Of a stretch of DNA of 64,000 nucleotides, positions 9,230 to 17,820 are shown one piece after another. Each line of letters starts with the position of its first letter. The first letter of the stretch is position 1. The DNA is from Dongshaea marina (GTDB lineage Bacteria; Pseudomonadota; Gammaproteobacteria; Enterobacterales; Aeromonadaceae): assembly GCF_003072645.1 (NCBI RefSeq), contig NZ_CP028897.1, positions 3,051,658 to 3,115,657 of the forward strand, in the 5' to 3' direction. A program made the translations under genes and the position numbers. Below the pieces are notes generated by a model. That model ran no database searches. It was not told the DNA's origin and saw only the letters and a list, made by a program, of their open reading frames with translations.

Positions 9230-9358
9230 TTCTATACCTAATTTGTTTGTCGGTTACAGACTCTGCTGGCAGAGTCGCTGGCACCACAGCAAACCGTGGT
9301 GATATACCCGCTGCCATCGGCAGCGCCACATAAGAGCTAAATTCCTTACCAGCCAGGG

Positions 9359-9982
9359 CTAGTGCTCATAGTTTTCTTTAACGGGAGTGTTATCTCTCCA
9401 GTCAAAATAAACAGCTTCCCCACGCTTGCCGAGGCGAACAGAGATCGACCAAACAGTACTGGCTTCGATCCCCCTGCCCGCAAAGGAATTGCGAAGACTT
9501 CTTCGAAACTGCGGACAGCTAATCAGTGCTTCAAAATCCCGGTTGTAGGGAGTCGCATCCACTTTGATGGCTTGTTTCGCCTTTTGCCGTCGTTCCGAGT
9601 CCAGAAAAAATGCTGTCACGATGAAAACCGCTGAGCGGGTTTTCTCGACCTCTTCATAACTTTCATAGCGCTGAGGAGGATTCAGAGCCGCCTCTTTGGC
9701 AGCAATAAACTGATGATCCTTAATCGACCAGCACAGATTGCGGTAATACTCCGGAGGCAAGATGGTCACTATACTTCCGGTATGGATATCCTGAATCGCG
9801 ACATAGTAGCTGCCATCTTGCACGCTATAGAACAGACGATGCTCCCGGTTAAATCCCGGCTCCTCACCCACTTTCACAAAGACTTGGCAATCCAGGAGCT
9901 TGGCACACTCATGGCACGTCAGCGTTGAACGCTGATCAAGCCTTAGTTGTGCGTGCTGTGAAAAATGAGAGAAACGATTCAT
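9359..9982 (-). CDS. Hypothetical protein with DUF4258-like N-terminus
   Basis: This is a 207-residue soluble protein. The N-terminus (FSQHAQLRLDQR) has the His/Arg pattern seen in DUF4258/BrnT-type small folds, followed by a run of strands (VFVKVGEE, HRLFYSVQDGSYYVAIQDIHTGSIVTILPP) as in that fold. The C-terminal 100 residues are not recognised. The resemblance is weak and no function can be assigned. A strong intrinsic terminator lies in its leader (10019-10064), which suggests attenuation. Confidence 0.55.
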   Translation of the reverse strand: MNRFSHFSQHAQLRLDQRSTLTCHECAKLLDCQVFVKVGEEPGFNREHRLFYSVQDGSYYVAIQDIHTGSIVTILPPEYYRNLCWSIKDHQFIAAKEAALNPPQRYESYEEVEKTRSAVFIVTAFFLDSERRQKAKQAIKVDATPYNRDFEALISCPQFRRSLRNSFAGRGIEASTVWSISVRLGKRGEAVYFDWRDNTPVKENYEH

Positions 9983-10018
9983 CTGTATAACCTCACTCGC
10001 AAAGTTATCTGTGCCATC

Positions 10019-10064
10019 AAAAAAGGCAGGAAGCTTACCGGCTATATACGGCTTGCATCCTGCC
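10019..10064 (-). terminator. Terminator in the leader of the 9359-9982 gene
   Basis: On the minus strand GGCAGGATGC pairs with GCTTCCTGCC (9 of 10) around a 20-base loop that contains a smaller stem, and six Ts follow. It lies 37 bases upstream of the ATG at 9982 with no minus-strand gene to its right, so it can only act on a transcript starting in 10065-10340. That is the layout of an attenuator or riboswitch expression platform. No known aptamer is recognised. Confidence 0.6.
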
Positions 10065-10258
10065 CTGTTGATCCCTGTTCGATACAGTCATTGACTCATC
10101 GATGCGCACAATATAACCATACTGATTCGCACATGCAATCATAATGATTACTCTTGTATGTGTTTTTTAAAAATCCATTGATAAAGATCAATTTTCAACC
10201 AATCGCGAACTCCAAATGGCTACCTAAATACGCATTAGTGAAAAACAGGGTATAAATA

Positions 10259-10335
10259 TGTGCCAAACTGACACGCATTGATCAGTAATGAATATACGAC
10301 TATACTTTATGTGCCAGATTGACACATATAGGAGG
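10259..10335 (+). promoter_or_regulatory. tacAT promoter with two operators
   Basis: Two near-identical imperfect palindromes, TGTGCCAAACTGACACG (10259-10275) and TGTGCCAGATTGACACA (10310-10326), bracket a good promoter: TTGATC at 10278-10283, 17-bp spacer, TATACT at 10301-10306. The second operator covers the transcription start region and is followed by GGAGG at 10331-10335 and ATG at 10341. This fits conditional cooperative autorepression by a ribbon-helix-helix antitoxin/toxin complex. Confidence 0.75.
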
Positions 10336-10340
10336 TTTAT

Positions 10341-10616
10341 ATGGCAAATATTCGGCCTCGCATTACGGCGCGAGTAGACGTTCAGACTCAGGAACTGCTT
10401 ATCAGAGCATCAGCTCTTGCCGGGATGAGTAATGTAAACTCTTTTGTACTCAATGCAGCGGTTGAGAAAGCAAAGAAAATTGTTGAGCAAGAGCAGATGT
10501 TGCAGCTTTCAGAGCAAGATGCGCTGCTGCTCGCTAAAGCTCTGGATACGCCAGCCCGCCCTAACTCCAGGTTACAACAGGCAGCACAACGATATCAGGA
10601 GAGCAAAGACTCGTGA
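10341..10616 (+). CDS. tacA: TacA-type antitoxin (DUF1778, ribbon-helix-helix)
   Basis: This is a 91-residue protein. The N-terminal half (RITARVDVQTQELLIRASALAGM..NSFVLNAAVEKA) is the DUF1778 ribbon-helix-helix DNA-binding domain. The acidic C-terminal half (about 50-91) should wrap the toxin. It overlaps the GNAT toxin gene by 4 bases. Antitoxins of this family neutralise acetyltransferase toxins and, with them, repress their own promoter. The paired operators upstream support that. A strong GGAGG Shine-Dalgarno sits 5 bases before the ATG. Confidence 0.85.
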   Translation: MANIRPRITARVDVQTQELLIRASALAGMSNVNSFVLNAAVEKAKKIVEQEQMLQLSEQDALLLAKALDTPARPNSRLQQAAQRYQESKDS

Positions 10617-11107
10617 TATCTGTACCTTTGGACAAATCAAAACATGATCGGCGGCGCTTTGACTGTGGCGTCCCTGCATTAAATAGCTACCTGCGGGTGA
10701 TGGCCAGCCAGCAAGCGGTGAAAGACAATAGCAGAACCTTTGTAATTGAAGATCCTCAAAGAGAGGAGTGGATCATTGGTTACTATTCATTAACCATGAT
10801 CCCTGTCGACCTGGGCGTTCTTCCGGAAAAATTACAAAAAAAGCATCAGAGTGCCCGCTCAGGAGGGCTCATCGCCCGGCTGGCCGTCGATCGTCGCTAC
10901 ACCGGTAATGGTTATGGTGAGTGGCTACTCATCGACAGTCTGCATAAGTTGCTTCAGGCAAGCGAATCAGTTGGCTTTCCTGTGGTCGTTGTCGATGCGA
11001 AAGAGGGCGCTGCAGATTTTTACAGAAAGTTTGGCTTCCAATCCTTTGCGGATACCCCCAACAAACTGTTTATGACCATTGCCGATATCCGAGCCAGCCT
11101 AGGCTGA
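10613..11107 (+). CDS. tacT: TacT-type GNAT toxin (tRNA acetyltransferase)
   Basis: This is a 164-residue GNAT acetyltransferase. The acetyl-CoA pyrophosphate loop is RLAVDRRYTGNGYGEWLL (about 88-105), and the C-terminal DFYRKFGFQSF carries the tyrosine used as general acid in TacT. An N-terminal CGVPALNSYL motif is also typical. TacT toxins acetylate the amino group of aminoacyl-tRNAs and stop translation. It is translationally coupled to the DUF1778 antitoxin by ATGA overlap. All key motifs are present, so it should be functional. It ends 3 bases from the convergent recombinase gene. Confidence 0.85.
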   Translation: MISVPLDKSKHDRRRFDCGVPALNSYLRVMASQQAVKDNSRTFVIEDPQREEWIIGYYSLTMIPVDLGVLPEKLQKKHQSARSGGLIARLAVDRRYTGNGYGEWLLIDSLHKLLQASESVGFPVVVVDAKEGAADFYRKFGFQSFADTPNKLFMTIADIRASLG

Positions 11108-11110
11108 TAT

Positions 11111-11730
11111 CTAAATATCTATGCTCTCCGAGAGATCGAGGGCGTCATCCAAATCGATCCCCAGATAGCGAACCGTGCTGTCGAGCTTCTGATGCCCCAG
11201 CAGCAATTGCACCGCCCTGAGATTTTTGGTTTCCCGATAGATCAGAGTCGCCTTGGTGCGTCGCAGTGAATGCCCGCCATAATCGCAGGGATCGAGACCA
11301 ACCTTTGCTACCCAGTATTGGAGACGCCGCGAATATTGCTTAGGAGTCAGGTGACCTGAGCTGGAGTACTTACTGGGAAAAATATAGGGGCTCAGCTGTG
11401 GATCTATACTACTCAACCAGAGGGCTATGGCGACCCGAGTTGGCTTGGTCAACTCAAAGCGAACTGCTCGGTGAGTTTTGCTCTGCACTACGGTCGCCCG
11501 ATTGAGGATCTTGCCCGCATGGACGATATCACTGACTTTCAGTGCAACCAGATCGCAGCCCCTGAGCTTGCTGTCGAGCCCGAGGTTAAACAGTGCCAGA
11601 TCCCGTGTTTCTCCCTCAGTTTCGAGAAAATGGCGAATAGCCCAGATATCTTTGCGGGAAAAGGGCCGTTTTTGCCCGATGATTTTTCCTTTATTCCAGG
11701 GATATTTTTGCTGCAGTCATCGTTATCCAT
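11111..11730 (-). pseudogene. Tyrosine recombinase, frameshifted near its N-terminus
   Basis: The C-terminal frame (stop at 11111) encodes a phage-integrase catalytic domain with an Arg in SKLRGCDLVALKV, HSLRR, GHQKLDST and the tyrosine in VRYLGIDL, so the active site is complete. The frame is open up to about 11722 with no start, while the only good ATG (11730, MDNDDCSK) is in another frame. Adding one A to the A5 run (T run at 11705-11709 on the plus strand) joins them as MDNDDCSKKYPWNKGKIIG, which agrees with this roughly 200-residue recombinase family. It is therefore broken by one missing base, or is a slippage or sequencing artefact. It lies next to a toxin-antitoxin pair and hipA, consistent with a mobile region. 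Confidence 0.75.
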
Positions 11731-12111
11731 AATCTGCACTCCCATACTTCAAAATTAAAATATGGCTGCAGAGATGCTCAGATCGCAAATCTTGCTGTCC
11801 TGCTCAGGAATTAACCACAATGTCCTTGGGTTATTTTACTGTCCGCTTTGGGAGACCTTCGGACATTCCAAGAAATCAACTTTGGATTATTTGAGTTTGT
11901 ATTCCAAGATTCGCTACGGCAACATTGCGGTGTCAGGTGCGGATGATGATTGACACCAGCACCCATCACGGGTCAGATCGCCGATTTGTGACAAAAGCCT
12001 ACTATAGAAAAAGCACTAGCTAAATATGCAGGGATCTAGCTGTGGAGCTGGTTGCAGGTTTGGCTCGGCCATGTCCCAGGTTTCTGGTTACACCACCATA
12101 ACCGAATACGC
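11731..12111. other. Intergenic stretch, no gene seen
   Basis: Between the recombinase and the hip operators I find no credible coding sequence. The only structure noted is the TGTCCG hairpin at 11840-11866. Confidence 0.5.
11840..11866. repeat. Short hairpin repeat, copy 1 (TGTCCGCTTTGGGAGA type)
   Basis: TGTCCG and CGGACA flank a CTTTGGGAGA-containing loop. The 16-base core TGTCCGCTTTGGGAGA recurs exactly at 18745-18760, again followed by a matching right arm. These are two copies of a dispersed small palindromic element in the accessory region. Confidence 0.55.
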
Positions 12112-12210
12112 ACGTGTAAATTATTACACGTTAACTGCTTGAACCAAGGTCCTCTGCGTAAATATTTACACGGATTTTAAGTTGTGAGACTATACTGCGT
12201 ATATATTTAC
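12112..12210. promoter_or_regulatory. Three palindromic operators upstream of hipA
   Basis: The palindromes are ACGTGTAA-ATTA-TTACACGT (12112-12131), GTAAATATTTAC (12158-12169) and GTATATATTTAC (12199-12210). They share GTAAA/TTTAC arms and are spaced about 41-43 bp centre to centre, close to four helical turns, on one DNA face. The last lies 14 bp before the hipA ATG. This fits cooperative repression by the HTH partner encoded downstream. A TATACT at 12191-12196 is a plausible -10 between operators. Confidence 0.65.
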
Positions 12211-12224
12211 ACACTAAGGTTCCG

Positions 12225-13555
12225 ATGGCTCTTACAATCCAGACATACATCGCAGGCGAGTGGCTCGATACTGCATCTCTACAGATAGATGACCCAGGAG
12301 CGGGAAGGGCCGGTGAGATCAAAATGGCATACCTAAAATCGTATGCGCTTAAGTTTTATGGTGAGTATGGCTATGAGGCTGTTAGCTTAAACCGCCCCGT
12401 TGAGTTAATGGTCACCTACTCGAAGTCCCATTGGTTCGCCTTTCTTGATGACATAATGCCATCAGGAGCAGCGCGTAAATATTGGATTTCTCACCTTGGT
12501 TTATCTGGCCTCACTTCAGATCAACAGGATTTTGCACTACTAGAGAAAGGAACCATCGCGCCTGTTGGTAACCTCCGGATCAAAGAATCACTACCCATGC
12601 TCCCAGAGGGCAGTACGCTCACAACAAGGCGATTCCCAGAACTAGATGTGATTGAGCGAGACTCCCACTTCCTAGAATATGCTCAGTCTATGGGGGCTAT
12701 AAGTGGTGGTGCCACAGGAGCAGGGGGGAAGCCCCAAAACTTTTGCTGCGAAGAAATGATGCTGGTAAGGTCTGGATCGATACATTCCAAGATGAGCCAA
12801 CAAATACTGATACCCACTATCTCGTGAAATTTCCGCGAGGGAATCGCACAGCTATTGACCAGGATATACTTCGAGCCGAGTACCACTACTATCACGCGCT
12901 AGCAGATCTTGGAGTGAGTACCATTGACACAGAAAAGATGATGCTCAAAGAGGGGGATAGATACCCGTCTCTATGGCTACCTCGGTTTGATGTGGATTTT
13001 GAGGACGGAGAGGTTGTTAGATACGGGTTAGAGTCCGTTTACTCTATTCTTGAAAAAGAGCCGGGAGCTCCCATAAATCATTTTGATGCCATCCGGAATC
13101 TATGCGGGATCTTTGGTCAGTTGGAGGGTACACCATTTAGCTCTCAGGAATTTGTGAATGAGTGGGTATACCGGGATTTCCTAAGCGTGGTTTTCGGTAA
13201 CTCTGATAACCATGGACGCAACACTGCGTTTATCAAAAAACCAGGGGTCATCGAATTATCACCTATTTACGACTTTGCGCCTATGAGAGCAGACCCAGAA
13301 GGAGTGATCAGGATCACAACCTGGGGGTCACCATTTGAAGAAGGTGGGAATTTTGATTGGATCGGGATCGCAAATGGGTTGCAGGATGTAGCCGACCCCG
13401 AATTGATTATCTCCAAGTTGAAAGAGATGGCCAACATGCTCTCTGGATTAAAAGAAAACTTGAGGGCCCGTGGTGTCCCAGAAAGCATACTAAATATGCC
13501 AATAATGCGATTTGACACCCTGGATAAAAGGCTTGCTGAGTGGGGGTTAATATGA
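12225..13555 (+). pseudogene. hipA: HipA-family kinase toxin, frameshifted at a G6 tract
   Basis: The N-terminal frame from ATG 12225 encodes the HipA N1 domain and runs to the G6 tract at 12723-12728. The remainder continues in the next frame to TGA at 13555. One extra G (G7) joins them as GAGGEAPKLLLRRND, the expected HipA nucleotide-loop region. The second part has the kinase catalytic GNSDNH and metal-binding SPIYDFAPM. HipA kinases phosphorylate aminoacyl-tRNA synthetases or other targets and cause growth arrest. As given, the product stops early and is inactive. The gene precedes hipB (ATGA overlap), opposite to the E. coli order. The break may be real, slippage-prone or an assembly error. 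Confidence 0.85.
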
Positions 13556-13860
13556 AAGAGCTATCACCATCAGAAAGAGAGCACCTGCTTAAGCGCGTTG
13601 CAAGAAGTATCTTCACTGGAGAAATAACTAATGGCCAAGCGTTACAAAAATTACGCAAAGAAATTCTTCAGATGTCTCAAGAGGAATACTGCAAATTTGC
13701 TGGCGTTAGCCGAAAGACACTTTCCGATATTGAACTCGACAAAGGGAAGCCCACAGTTAGTATCTTGAACCGTGTTTTTAAACCATTAGGATTTGAGTGT
13801 AGTCTAAGACCGCGTAGTGGTTCATTAGCTGAAGATATGTTTAATACTCGGTATGATTGA
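13552..13860 (+). CDS. hipB: HipB-type helix-turn-helix antitoxin
   Basis: From ATG 13552 this encodes 102 residues. An XRE-type HTH is visible (KEILQMSQEEYCKFAGVSRKTLSDIELDK), followed by TVSILNRVFKPLGFEC, as in HipB-like antitoxins, and a short tail that may occlude HipA. A GTG at 13540 is in frame, but the ATG overlapping the hipA stop (ATGA) is the better start. It should bind the three palindromes upstream of hipA and repress the operon. An intact antitoxin with a broken toxin gene is a common and tolerated state. Confidence 0.8.
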   Translation: MKELSPSEREHLLKRVARSIFTGEITNGQALQKLRKEILQMSQEEYCKFAGVSRKTLSDIELDKGKPTVSILNRVFKPLGFECSLRPRSGSLAEDMFNTRYD

Positions 13861-14403
13861 TTCAATCGAGCTGGAGAAAATGAATGCTGTTTAAAATTCC
13901 ATGGGGCTTACATTGTTCCACAATACTAAGCTTATCAAAAAAGGTTCTATTGATAAGAGAGCCATCATTCCCTGTTCCCATAAATCTCATACCTGTTTAG
14001 ATGGCTATTAACCGGTAACCGCAAAAACCTTTCATTGTCTCAGTGTCGACTACCTCTCTTAAGTGAGGTCAACAAGACAGGAGATAATGCCTGATTTGGG
14101 CAGGGCAAACGCATGAGTGATCATATTGTTACATAACTCCATATTATTGCTTGATAGATACGAACCGGAAGTGGTTGCATTGTTTGTTTATCACTCAAGA
14201 AAATCTGAGCGGTAACCGACCTGCGAATACCATTTGTATCAACCATGTAAACTGGCAACTATTCGCGTAACTTTTTATCAACTCATCCGGTCGCCTTGGT
14301 TTGATGGGTTCCTATCGATACTACAGAAACTATGCAGTATTCAATTGATCGCCGTTCGTTAACTCGATGACATAGTCGTCACCAATTACCTCAGGGATAA
14401 GAG
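13861..14403. other. Intergenic stretch up to the IS end, no gene seen
   Basis: About 540 bases hold no supported gene. A small palindrome (CCTCTCTTAAGTGAGG near 14052) is the only structure noticed. Confidence 0.5.
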
Positions 14404-15930
14404 CTGTCTCTTGATCAGATCTCCAAGCCTGAAGTCATAGCCTCTCTGGCAACCATAAATCCTCGAAGATAATCCTGAAGTCGATTCCAACCTTCCCAGA
14501 GAGTATCCCAGCCTGCGATCCCGCTTCGTTTGGTATCATTGAACCCTCCCAGCTTTGCAATCTCCTGGTAAGCCCACTCCAAACTCGGTTCGAACGTTTG
14601 CTTCTTATTGCGCAGCAAGATCAAGAGCTTAATCTCTTCTCCGGTAAGCACTCGTGACGCACTTATCTGACTGACCTCCTTCGCCTCTTTAATCAGGCCC
14701 AGCTTCTTCAGGCTGAGTGGCAAGGTAAAACTCTCCCGCAACTGCATCAGCCGAACCGCTGAAAAGCCAAGTATCGACGCCATTCGCTCCAGATTGTCTA
14801 CCGACCCCATTCTTAGCTCTTCTACACCTGCACCGGATTTCCAGGCTTTGTGGAAATCCTCCACTCGCCATCTGGCCGTGTAGCTCTGGATAACTTTCAG
14901 GGCCTCTTCCAGAGTTGAAACTGGCTCGCTGGTCAGCAGAAGCCAGCGGATCGGCTCTGCACCATTAGGCTGACCCAGCTCTTCAGCCAGTACTGCGTTG
15001 AGGGTGAGAGTTCTGCCCCCCTGAGTGAGGGTCAATGAGCTGCTAAAGACTTGTAGCCTCGCCTTGCGAGTCGGCCGATTCTTCCGTTTCCCATGCTTAT
15101 CTACCATCCCTTTTTGAGGGATATGAAGCTCATATCCGCCCAGGGAAGCTTGGGAGCGCAGATGTTCATCTAAAGGGAGTCCGGACTCTTCCACTTTGCG
15201 CATATGCTTTGCCCGCACGATAAATCTTTCTTGGTGCTCCTTCTTATCCTTGAGATAGTCAAAGATATCTGCTTCTCGATCACAAACGGTGATCACCCGG
15301 GACATCAGCGCTCCCATCCTGTGTCGGCAAAGGGCTGACGCATCGGGCCACTTACCACTCTCTTTCTCGTCTGCATCCTCAGGGTTATCCGGCCGCAACC
15401 ACCACTCCTGATGAACCAACCCTATCGTTTGCTGCGTTCGGGCATTGAGTAGTAACTGGGAATGCACCCAGAATCCTCTTGATTTATCCTCCTTCTTTCC
15501 TAATTTCCCCAGCTTCGAAGCGGCTTGGTGCTTGTAACTTAATGAAGAGGTGTCCTCCAGAGCCAGGAGTTCGGGAATATCCTGGGCTATCTCAACTGTC
15601 CTTTCAAAACCAGCCTGACGTATTTTCATTGGTTCGACCTTTGGATTACGGATAAAGCGATAGCTGCCTTCAAGCAGGGCATCGTCACCCTCACAGGAAG
15701 CGGCCAAAGATTTCCCCACATGTCTACCACAATGGCTGGCGAGTGTGACTAACCGGGCTGTACGCCGCACGTCTCCAAGCTGTGCCGAACCAAAGATGTG
15801 CTGGGCCCAGCGTTGGGGATCATGGGGAGAAATCTGCATCGTATGAGTACCTTGAAACGGGATTATACGATGATCAGATCACTCTATGCTCAGAAAGTTC
15901 CCCTGCTCTTGAGATGTGTAGAAGAGACAG
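14404..15930 (-). mobile_element. IS50/Tn5-like insertion sequence (IS4 family), 1527 bp
   Basis: Both ends can be read directly. The end near the transposase stop (14404-14422) is CTGTCTCTTGATCAGATCT, which matches the IS50 inside end as I know it. The end near the transposase start (15912-15930), read inward, is CTGTCTCTTCTACACATCT, one mismatch from the Tn5 mosaic end. The total length is close to IS50 (about 1.53 kb), and the transposase stop lies inside the inner end, as in IS50. The flanking 9-mers GGATAAGAG and GATCTGAGC are not a clean target duplication (GATAAGAG/GATCTGAG, 6 of 8), so the insertion is old or one flank was rearranged. Confidence 0.85.
14415..15839 (-). CDS. IS4-family transposase closely related to Tn5 Tnp
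   Basis: This is a 474-residue DDE transposase collinear with Tn5 Tnp (476 residues). Shared blocks include LGDVRRTARLV, EGSYRFIRNP, LLALEDTSSLSYKHQ (first Asp), VITVCDREADI (second Asp), YTARWRVEDFHKAWKSGAG (Glu and the YREK-like region) and SIPQKG/VVDK-type blocks. All three catalytic acids are present, so the enzyme may be active in cut-and-paste transposition. Where Tn5 has the internal start (Met56) that makes its trans-inhibitor, this protein has Leu55 (CTG codon), so that inhibitor start seems absent. It is the only gene in the element. Confidence 0.9.
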   Translation of the reverse strand: MQISPHDPQRWAQHIFGSAQLGDVRRTARLVTLASHCGRHVGKSLAASCEGDDALLEGSYRFIRNPKVEPMKIRQAGFERTVEIAQDIPELLALEDTSSLSYKHQAASKLGKLGKKEDKSRGFWVHSQLLLNARTQQTIGLVHQEWWLRPDNPEDADEKESGKWPDASALCRHRMGALMSRVITVCDREADIFDYLKDKKEHQERFIVRAKHMRKVEESGLPLDEHLRSQASLGGYELHIPQKGMVDKHGKRKNRPTRKARLQVFSSSLTLTQGGRTLTLNAVLAEELGQPNGAEPIRWLLLTSEPVSTLEEALKVIQSYTARWRVEDFHKAWKSGAGVEELRMGSVDNLERMASILGFSAVRLMQLRESFTLPLSLKKLGLIKEAKEVSQISASRVLTGEEIKLLILLRNKKQTFEPSLEWAYQEIAKLGGFNDTKRSGIAGWDTLWEGWNRLQDYLRGFMVAREAMTSGLEI

Positions 15931-16220
15931 GATCTGAGCTTTCTAGAAAGAACGTGTGTAGTGCACCTTTTAACCTTCGATTAGGAACATATACTAGACT
16001 TTCAAAGCACACATCAGATCATTTAGTCAATCTATTTTAGGTTGGTCATGATAATAAGTGACTCATGTTGTTTTTCCTGAAAACATTATCTATTGATAAG
16101 CTGGTATCATATAGTGAATCAAACACGCACTAAAAGTATGGATTATAAGGCTGAGCTAACCTTAACTTATGAATCATTACTAAAAGTGATTTGGTAACTA
16201 TCAACAAGGAAAATATAAAC

Positions 16221-16832
16221 ATGTACTTAATATTTGGTGCCAGCCAAGGACTAGGGCTAAGCCTTGCCAAGCAACTTAAAAAACGGGGAAATAAAGTTAT
16301 TGGTGTAAGTCGCCGTAAATCAGTTCAGCATGAAGATAGTGTTTACTTTAGTCAGTGGATACCTTGTGATGCTCTTGATAAAGACACAATGCTATCTACT
16401 TTAAAAAACATTGGTTCGACACGAGATTTAAACGTAATCTCAACAATGAGCGCTCCTTTTTTAGGAATTAAAAACTTAATAGATGTTTTAGAAGAGTGCA
16501 ATATAAAGCGATTTGTTTTGGTTACCTCTCTTGGGTGCGGAGATGGCTGGGAATATTTATCTGAACGAGCAAGAAAGGCATTTGGAGAGTACGTTAGGGA
16601 GAAGACATTAGGGGAAACATGGCTACAGTCTAGCTCCCTTAATTACATTATTATCCGCCCGGGTGGATTAAGAGATGATAATGTCACCGGGACTGGGATT
16701 TTGAGCCAAGGAAAAGAGGTCCACGGGTATATCAATCGAGATGAGTTATCACGATTGATTATTGAGTCTTTGGATAGTAAGAGTGCAGCGGGTCAAGCTT
16801 TTGAGTGTGTTGACCCTGAGTATACAGCCTGA
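16221..16832 (+). CDS. NAD(P)-binding SDR/NmrA-like protein
   Basis: The Rossmann nucleotide-binding motif GASQGLGLSLAKQL is at the very N-terminus (about 6-19), followed by VIGVSRRKS, which suggests NADP preference. The rest (NVISTMSAPFLGIKNLIDVLEECNIKRFVLVTSLGCGDG, IIRPGGLRDDN) resembles atypical SDR/NmrA-type NAD(P)-binding proteins of about 200 residues. I chose ATG 16221 with AAGGAAAA upstream over an in-frame TTG at 16191. The substrate is unknown. The gene is AT-rich and stands alone between an IS and orphan genes, so it is likely acquired. Confidence 0.75.
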   Translation: MYLIFGASQGLGLSLAKQLKKRGNKVIGVSRRKSVQHEDSVYFSQWIPCDALDKDTMLSTLKNIGSTRDLNVISTMSAPFLGIKNLIDVLEECNIKRFVLVTSLGCGDGWEYLSERARKAFGEYVREKTLGETWLQSSSLNYIIIRPGGLRDDNVTGTGILSQGKEVHGYINRDELSRLIIESLDSKSAAGQAFECVDPEYTA

Positions 16833-16894
16833 CCTAAAATTCTCAGACAAGAGCCCGCAAGGTAACCACCACGTATAGGTTTTAGATACCATAT

Positions 16895-16915
16895 GGGTGC
16901 CGGAAGGCGCCTTTT
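16895..16915 (+). terminator. Hairpin terminator after the SDR gene
   Basis: GGTGCC-GGAA-GGCGCC followed by TTTT. This is a short stable GNRA-type loop hairpin 63 bases after the SDR stop. Confidence 0.6.
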
Positions 16916-17184
16916 GGGTCTATAATTCCCGGATGTCCCGACGCTCCACTCTTGAATCTGACAACCACAGACCTCTCAACCGACTCCTCAAAAAGACTGC
17001 TCCTTTGCCCGCTACTGTGTAGTCCAAGGCGATGACCTGCCAGCAACCGAAATCAAAACATCAACAAAGCCCTGACTTGCGCCACCTGTGTCTTGGGCGG
17101 TAAGGAGATGGTCTGTCCTAACGGTTGCACGGTCAATAATCAACTCTTTGGCTTTCTTACCTGCTCCACCTAACACTATGTGAT
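16916..17184. other. Intergenic stretch, no supported gene
   Basis: No protein with recognisable features. An open frame at 17012-17230 (minus) overlaps the winged-helix gene and shows no family signal. Confidence 0.4.
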
Positions 17185-17454
17185 TCAAGTTAGCCTCTGA
17201 GGGCGAGGGAAATACAGAGCCATATTCCATAACTCAACTGCAGCCCTTTGGTTTGTCGTGACTCCTGCAAAGCAATAGACAAAGAGCCCACCCTTCTTCC
17301 GAAATTCCAACTCTCCCTTCTCCCGAAGGTCTTTCAGGATCCGGCACACATTGGTGTAGGTTTGGCCACTTGAATCAGCAACCTCTTGGGCGGTCATCCA
17401 CCTCGCTTGTTTTCTAATAATACGTATTACTTCATCCCGACTATTATCAATCAA
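17185..17454 (-). CDS. Small winged-helix DNA-binding protein
   Basis: This is an 89-residue protein with a MarR/LexA-like winged helix: EVIRIIRKQARWMTAQEVADSSGQTYTNVCRILKDLREKGELEFRK, then a wing FVYCFAG. Its size suggests a stand-alone small regulator or the remnant of a larger one. The last 20 residues are unlike a defined domain. No partner gene is evident. It is similar to small regulatory proteins on mobile elements, but I do not recognise a named family. Confidence 0.55.
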   Translation of the reverse strand: MIDNSRDEVIRIIRKQARWMTAQEVADSSGQTYTNVCRILKDLREKGELEFRKKGGLFVYCFAGVTTNQRAAVELWNMALYFPRPQRLT

Positions 17455-17820
17455 CTAAATACTCCACATTATGAATTATTACAGAGTTGAAAATTATTAA
17501 CTGAGAACTCTTAACACCAATGACATCTTTGGAATTAATCCTGAAACATTGCCACTTAGAACTATATATCACTATTATTTTTAGTAACGAAAAGAGGATA
17601 GAGTGATGATTTTTAACTCTCATACTTTGAAGTAAAAACTTAATCATAGGCAGCGTACTGCATCTCTAAGCTAGAACTTCTGTTCGGGAAGAATTCTAAA
17701 TCCACCTATCCTCAAATTAATATTACTAGCAGTGGCAATTTACAGAAATAGTCGCCTTTTTCCCTGAGGTGTTTTTGACAACACATGAAGTATGATGAGC
17801 AGCAAAAGATATTGTCCCTT
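17455..17820. other. AT-rich intergenic stretch
   Basis: No supported gene. The short minus-strand frame at 17447-17647 lacks any domain signal and a convincing ribosome site. Confidence 0.4.

Noticed and set aside
11840-11866. Integron attC site
   Set aside because: It is too short, lacks the R/L box layout, and no integron integrase or cassette array is present.
14395-15939. Target-site duplication of the IS50-like element
   Set aside because: The best alignment of flanks is 6 of 8 and out of register, so I do not call a duplication.
17012-17230. 72-residue minus-strand frame after the winged-helix gene
   Set aside because: It overlaps that gene and shows no family signal. I could not show it to be a frameshifted continuation.
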